From: Angiostrongylus vasorum
Taxonomy: Eukaryota > Nematoda > Chromadorea > Rhabditida > Metastrongylidae
Assembly (NCBI GenBank): GCA_018806985.1
Contig: JADANN010000385.1
Coordinates: 372,001 to 436,000, forward strand
Length of the DNA: 64,000 bases
Direction: 5' to 3'
Under the pieces are notes generated by a model, which was not told where the DNA came from, made no database searches, and worked only from the letters and a program-made list of their open reading frames with translations. The translations under genes were made by a program, and so were the position numbers. Each line of letters opens with the position of its first letter. Positions within the stretch are counted from its first letter, which is position 1. Positions 58,750 through 64,000 of the stretch are shown one piece after another.

Positions 58750-61700
58750 GTAAGATTTTACAGATGACATAGCCTATCACTGCATTGTAACGTTATTTCT
58801 TTCTTTGCAATCATCCGGTTCAGTAGATTTCATGTAACGAACTCGAAAATATTATTTACCGACAGCTAAGGATGACTGAGAATGTGGTACATGCGTTTTG
58901 TACACCACAGAATGTGAGCGTGTGAAATTATGAACGTGAGTTCGTGTCATCATCTACGACGTATGCTATTTAATGGGACTTTGCTTGGTGGTATGTTAAG
59001 AGATAAGAGCACTTAATGCCATTAAAATGAAAATGTTATTGATTCATCATGGCATCTTCCTACTTCTACTTAACTTTTGTGTGCAGCGAAAAAAATTCAT
59101 GAAAAAATGGCTTGAAATACCGCCAAGTCGACACTTGATTGTCTTGAGGTCCTCTAACCTTCGACTTTTAGGAGAACGCCCCTGATTCGACGAATTACAC
59201 AGAGACGACATTACAAGCGAAACCGTCATGTGTGGTAAAGAAACCGTTAATTTCCGAATTCAACTTGACAAACCCACATTTGCTAAAGTTTTATAATTTC
59301 CTAAAATTTTTGAAACTTTTTCGCTATAATTTTCTTCATTCGATATTGCCCTTTCACATCTAAAAGATTGAAGCTGGTGCTTAGTCTGACGAAATGCGGA
59401 ACGCAGAGCCATTTGAAAGATCGTAAACGTCATTAATCTTTTATTGAATTTGTTAAGAGTTTTATACGATGCTGTACCGTGTAATATCGCACAGTCAGCC
59501 ATTCTTCTCCGATTACAATTGTCTCCACCAGTAATAATCGAAATATTGTTCGGGAACGAACTCGTTTTAGTCCTAATTTCCAAATTCATTTTTGCACTGG
59601 AAATTAGTATAAAGTACAAGTATAAAGTATAAACGTTTACTAACTTTATTTTCTTCGTATATCTAGTCATTACAAACACATATTTAGCCAAGATAAGTGG
59701 TTCATTTCAGCCCAGCTTTGGTAAATGTGTGCACTCCAAATCAGTAGCTTTTAGGTCGCAGCAAAAGCGCAAACAACGGATCTGTGTCCACCACGCTCAA
59801 AAACAGAGAGAAAGAAATCCGCCTGCGGCAAAATTAAACAGAATTTGCTGCAGCGTATAGCTGAAGCTGGAGTCCTTGATGTGAGCTCAACGGCGTCATT
59901 TCCGTTCATATCTTCAAACTGAGATATGTTGAACTACATAAAAGCCTGCTAAATGGGATGCAAGACCCTTCGCCAGATGGTGGGGATTTTAAAGCAGTTG
60001 TCCGTCGTGTGAAGTTTTAGCTGCGATGTCGCGCATTGATTACGATGGCTGCGTAATGAGGTATTTTGGGCAATGCGCTTTGATTTTGGTGCATTTTTTT
60101 TCCTATTGCTTACTGTACTACGCGAAACATCTCTCCACTATGTCTGTCGTGTCATACTGATAACTTCCCCTACCGTGGGTGTCGTAGATTTATTTCGCCG
60201 TGCCGACACTTTTTAAAATATATTCTGTGTTGCATTGACTTACTCCCTGCTACAAAATAGAGACGAGGTCTGGGCAAGAGTTCGTTCTCAAAGATTAGAA
60301 GTTGTAAAAATAAATTTCCGAAGAATAGTCTTCACTTACAATCGACCTCGTTCACATGCAATTCGTAGTGCAACTAGCTGTGGCAACTACTGAAAGATTT
60401 TATACAAGTTGGCACGTTTCGTGAGATATCTGGAGTCGTTATGTTGCAATAACTTTTTATCACAGAAAACACGTCGTCTTCAGTTCTAGCACTCGAGCTC
60501 TTTCTCTTTCAGCATCTATTTAGTCAGCATCGTGAAATTAGTACCCATTTAAAGGACACTTCGGCAATCTGGAGATCAGTCATTAAAATTTCCCTTAAAT
60601 AGTGGCGATAGATCCTGCTTGTGCTTACCAAATACTCTGAGTGGATGGAGGAAGGGCATGTGTAAATACATTCGCATTGTGTATGGATAAGAGAAATAGA
60701 GGCCTATACCGATAAGGAGGAAAACGTTCATACTATTTGCAGGTTTCGCTCTGCCTTCTAGAGACTACGAGACCTTCTGGTAATTTGTAGACACAAGAAG
60801 TTTTGCCATGTTTCAGCAGTGTTGAACTGTTCGCCCACTCATGATCTTCGTCTGCAATTTCGGTTTCATGTTCTTCAGATTTTTCTTCCATGGAAACAGA
60901 GAAGATTCTTCATTGTTCTTATTGTCTTCAAACTCCTTTTCAGTCTCGATAAGGAGCCTGTCAAAGTGGAATTCAGTTCGTTTTCCGTCCGCATCACATA
61001 ACTGGCCTGTAGCGCTCTATTCCTGACCATCAGCAGCAGAGAGCTTTTCCTTTCAAATGGCGCTTAAAGAATCGCAGCTATCAAGTGGGACGAAAAAGAT
61101 ACAAAAAGTCACTAAGAACTAGCGAACTGTGCAGCACATATAATGGTAAATCGACCGCCTAAAACGATAGCACCGTTACTGAAATGTCGAATAATTTTGT
61201 TTGACTGAACACAAAGTAAGGAGTCCGTGCTAAATGGGTGCATTCATCAAAGCAAAAAAAATATTTGGAAACAGAAGGCATGGAATTTATTTAAAGAATG
61301 GGCAGAAAGGCAGAATAACAAAACGAAAAAACATGGAAATTGAAACGGGTCGTTCTGGAATGTGTTTTTTGGGCCTTATGCATTGAATAAAATGCATTTC
61401 GCGTGTTAGAAAAAAAATGATGTGTTCTCGTGCTCCATCAAGCGCAAATTAGACCTCGTCGCAAAAGTTTTAGAATACCTGATACCTAAACTACACATAT
61501 GACGAACCATCCATTCCTCTGAGCTTACAAGGAGGACTGGATGATAACCAGAAAAAAAAACTGAAAACTTAGCATAGTGTTGAAAAGTGTCACCGTTACC
61601 AACCATACTACAGAATGCATGAAAAAAGACCGAAACGGCAAGACTGAGAGCCAACTTCAGTGTAGCTGGGCTAGGATCCTGGGCACTGTTTTGAACGTGA

Positions 61701-61900
61701 TTTCGCTTAGATTGATGTAACGAATGCGGCGGCCAAAAGGGACGATTATAAGAACACGATTTGTTACCAGTGTCAAATCGATTTCAATTCTTCTAAACGT
61801 CTCTATGTTCACAATTCGAAGGTATTTCGAAATGTTTCTTATAAGCTTTTTATTCATGAGATCTGTTCTATTTCAAATGCCATTTCTTTGATCTTTCTAG
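58750..61900. other. Intronic or intergenic region without a recognised gene
   Basis: The longest open frame is 143 codons on the minus strand at 59260-59691 (NISIITGGDNCNRRRMADCA), with no known family and no splice support. A short plus-strand frame at 59446-59520 (NLLRVLYDAVPCNIAQSAIL) overlaps it. Neither is called. Confidence 0.4.
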
Positions 61901-62043
61901 ATACATTCCGAAGGTCCACTACATTGCGACGTGTGTTTCAAACTGCTGAAAAAATCGCATTACTTTGATGAAACACAAGAAAACTCATTTGAGTGACGAG
62001 GATATGCAGTGCATTTGTGCTGATTGTGGCAAAAAAATTCAAG
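61901..62043 (+). pseudogene. C2H2 zinc-finger exon with a one-base frameshift
   Basis: After the acceptor ATCTTTCTAG the frame reads HSEGPLHCDVCFKLLKKSHY. One surplus T then shifts it: the following bases read MKHKKTHLSDEDMQCICADC in the next frame. Across the shift the spacing is Cys-X2-Cys-X12-His-X3-His, the classical zinc-finger pattern, followed by a second Cys-X2-Cys (CADC) that would start another finger. The exon ends ATTCAAG before GTTGTA. It could be a decayed exon, an assembly error in a run of T, or a real gene with an undetected splice. It may be the DNA-binding part of the plus-strand gene to its left, but phase does not join directly to the exon ending at 58749, so at least one exon would be missing. 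Confidence 0.55.
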
Positions 62044-62049
62044 GTTGTA

Positions 62050-62690
62050 AAAGTTGTTAACAAAAACTAGTTTCGCAGAATTTGGCGGGAAAATATTTCA
62101 AAATTTTCATTCTAGGATAAACGGTCGCTTTCTGCGCACATCTCACACACAAAACGTAGGCAGGGTGTGTGCCGAAAACGTGAACTGGATTAGACGGCGC
62201 TGTTGTTGCAGTCTCTGTCTTCATGAGCTGTTGGAGCTGCTTAGTGTGTTATTGAGTAATGTTTTCGAGTCATAAAGTTGGTTAAAAAAACACTGGTTTG
62301 TTCGATAGAGTTAAAGATGAGAGTCCTAAATACTATGTTAGAGATGATTTAAGCGAGTTTTATCAAAACACAGCGTACTGAGAGGTTTCTCTTCTCTTCT
62401 GTACAAAGGATCGATTTGAAGTTTAAATAAGAATAGTGTATGATGGTAATAATGTTGAGTTATTCATCAGATAAGTATTGCCCTTCTTCACAACAACAGC
62501 ATGAACGACACAAAGAATTATGACCGGATGTGCTTGCTACGCCTTTTGTTCTCTACAAGTTGTTCAGACCACATTGAAGCCCTCGAGAACACTATAAATG
62601 TTACGTTAACACCTGTCTTCATCGTCATTAAAACCTTTAAAAAAAAACCATAACCTGCTCCTTCTTACATGTTGAAATACTACCACGACA
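62050..62690. other. Region without a recognised feature
   Basis: AT-rich; nothing recognised between the zinc-finger exon and the Penelope fragments. Confidence 0.4.
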
Positions 62691-63640
62691 TCCCTCCTCA
62701 TAACTCACTGTCTTCTTGATAGCCAAACAAGAGGTTGCTATTACAGCACTTATTCATTCACAGTAACTGAGATTTTGGCGCTTTCGCCTTCTTCGGAGCC
62801 TACGAAGATCAAACTAACACGCGATCCATTCACCCAAAGACTTTGATAACCTCAGCAAATAATAATTGATCCATAAACTTGCGTTTGCAAGACAAACAGC
62901 ACCTTTTAAACAATCGCCGTTTGGTTCTTTGTAAGGGTCCCAGTCATTTGATGGTGACTTGCCTCACAGAGTCCTACATGGGTGGTTACCAACATGTTAC
63001 GCTCTATATTTACTCACAAAGCATAAATGTTTGCATCAACCAAAGACCTGGCATCAACCGACAGATCAACTTTTCAGTTGCCTACGGAGAGACTAGTTTG
63101 ATTTGTTAGGCCAATTTTTAATGCAGTTGCTGAAATACATGCTAACCCATCGTACGAATATCCAAAAGTTGCTGGATCCTCTACATAAAGGGCATTGCAA
63201 CAACGTGTACGTGATGGTCCTTAGACGTTACCGTCCATCATACAAATGTGTCGAATAACTCCACAATACTAGGCATTCTCGAACTCCTTGTGCTACACGA
63301 AAGAGTAACGAACACGTCTGGCTTCTGGTTTCAGCAGATCATTAAAGAAGTGCCTAAACGGCTCCAACTTCAGATGGTCTGGAAAATATTGCATATAAAT
63401 GAGAGGGCTAGCAAAGGAACAGTTACCGACATCAGGCCTTGGCACTGCGTTGAACTCTAAAGTTGAAGACTCTGCACTCGGTCACCGGGCACGACTCTCC
63501 TGTAGGAATATTGACAAGTGCTTTGTCATCTGCTCAACAGAAGACGAGAGGGAGATATCTTGTGACTTGTTAAACCAACAGTCAGAGTGCATAAATTTCA
63601 GCCGGAAGAAATCGAAAAATTAGTGGCTTCCATTTTTTAA
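62690..63640 (+). mobile_element. Penelope-like element fragment, plus orientation
   Basis: Begins with a terminal-arm-like stretch (TTTTGGCGCTTTCGCCTTCT, TCGGAGCC) and ends with the catalytic region of a reverse transcriptase in which the Asp pair is altered: RNIDKCFVICSTEDE, then LNQQSECINFSRKK (63505-63620). Compare YIDDCFIVCST in the element at 40.4 kb. Upstream, 63248-63460 is too decayed to assign. Confidence 0.65.
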
Positions 63641-63779
63641 ACATTTAAATTAACCTGGCCGAAAACGGCTGCACAACCAAGTGGTCACGAAAATAAAAAA
63701 ACAAATACTGGTCCCTTCGATCTCTTCTCATTTTTCACATACAAAAAAAATTTCTGTGAGAAAGATATTTCGAACAGCT

Positions 63780-64000
63780 ACCAGTGCGTGGTTGGAAAGG
63801 GAACAAAAGGAAAATATGGAAGTTGCAGTTCTCGTTCGTCGACTCTAACTCCACTGTCGATACACAGACGACTGCTTCATCGTCTGTTCCACACAAGAAC
63901 GGACGGACGAATGCTTTGAATTATTAATGGGACAGTCGGAGTATATAAAATTTACACGAGAAAAACCAACCGAAAGAGTGGCTTCTATTCCTAAACATCC
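63780..64000 (+). mobile_element. Penelope-like reverse-transcriptase fragment, continues past the window
   Basis: Plus-strand text HCRYTDDCFIVCSTQERTDE and CFELLMGQSEYIKFTREK (about 63850-63970), with an intact YTDD box but a stop just upstream. It repeats the same protein region as 63505-63620, so two partial copies lie in tandem at the right edge. Confidence 0.75.

Noticed and set aside
59260..59691. 143-codon minus-strand ORF
   Set aside because: No recognised family, no splice or start context, and an overlapping open frame on the other strand; chance ORF is as likely.

Overview
The window looks like nuclear DNA from a nematode, most likely a strongylid of the hookworm type. That assignment is inferred from gene structure (short exons, introns ending in TTTCAG-like acceptors), from the closest relative I recognise for the kinase (C. 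elegans SAX-1 / human STK38), and from the transposon community (RTE-type LINEs, Penelope-like elements, tRNA-derived SINEs, one mariner). Nothing bacterial, organellar or viral is visible. Most of the sequence is transposon debris; the host genes are small exons scattered through it and are largely missed by plain ORF reading.

Host genes. (1) 1270-5063, minus strand: seven exons of an NDR-family Ser/Thr kinase (sax-1), whose C-terminal part lies beyond the left edge. (2) From 6189 on the plus strand, divergent from sax-1: four phase-compatible exons to 22377 and five more at 36885-37819, best read as one large gene for a coiled-coil protein I do not recognise, with introns of about 11 and 14 kb full of repeats. 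A possible terminal exon with a stop lies at 49518-49679. (3) Plus strand, 53730-54318: three phase-consistent exons for an acidic, Ser-rich protein, followed by two exons at 58036-58749 that may belong to the same gene. (4) 61901-62043: a C2H2 zinc-finger exon broken by one frameshift.

Mobile elements. RTE-type LINE copies lie at 8.1-10.2, 17.9-20.0, 20.9-21.1, 30.6-33.2, 33.8-36.5 (minus) and 25.6-25.9, 51.0-53.1 (plus). A second RTE lineage lies at 14.35-15.6 kb. All are broken or truncated. A Penelope-like element (reverse transcriptase plus GIY-YIG) occupies 39.18-41.83 kb. It is flanked by inverted arms that each carry a hammerhead-ribozyme-like core; further Penelope fragments lie near 17.8, 24.1, 26.0, 45.9 and 62.7-64.0 kb. 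A dead mariner with both terminal repeats lies at 55287-56537.

Non-autonomous repeats. SINE-A (about 285 bp, tRNA-like head, exact 12-bp target duplication at one copy) has ten copies. SINE-C (tRNA-like head, body ending near an ATAATACCCTGCC motif) occurs singly and, strikingly, at least six times as head-to-head palindromes. Repeat E (about 390 bp), SINE-B and repeat F add further copies. The palindromic SINE-C doublets and the ribozyme-bearing Penelope arms are the most unusual features of the window. Coordinates of repeats are estimates by eye, generally good to about 10-20 bp unless a duplication or splice site fixes them.
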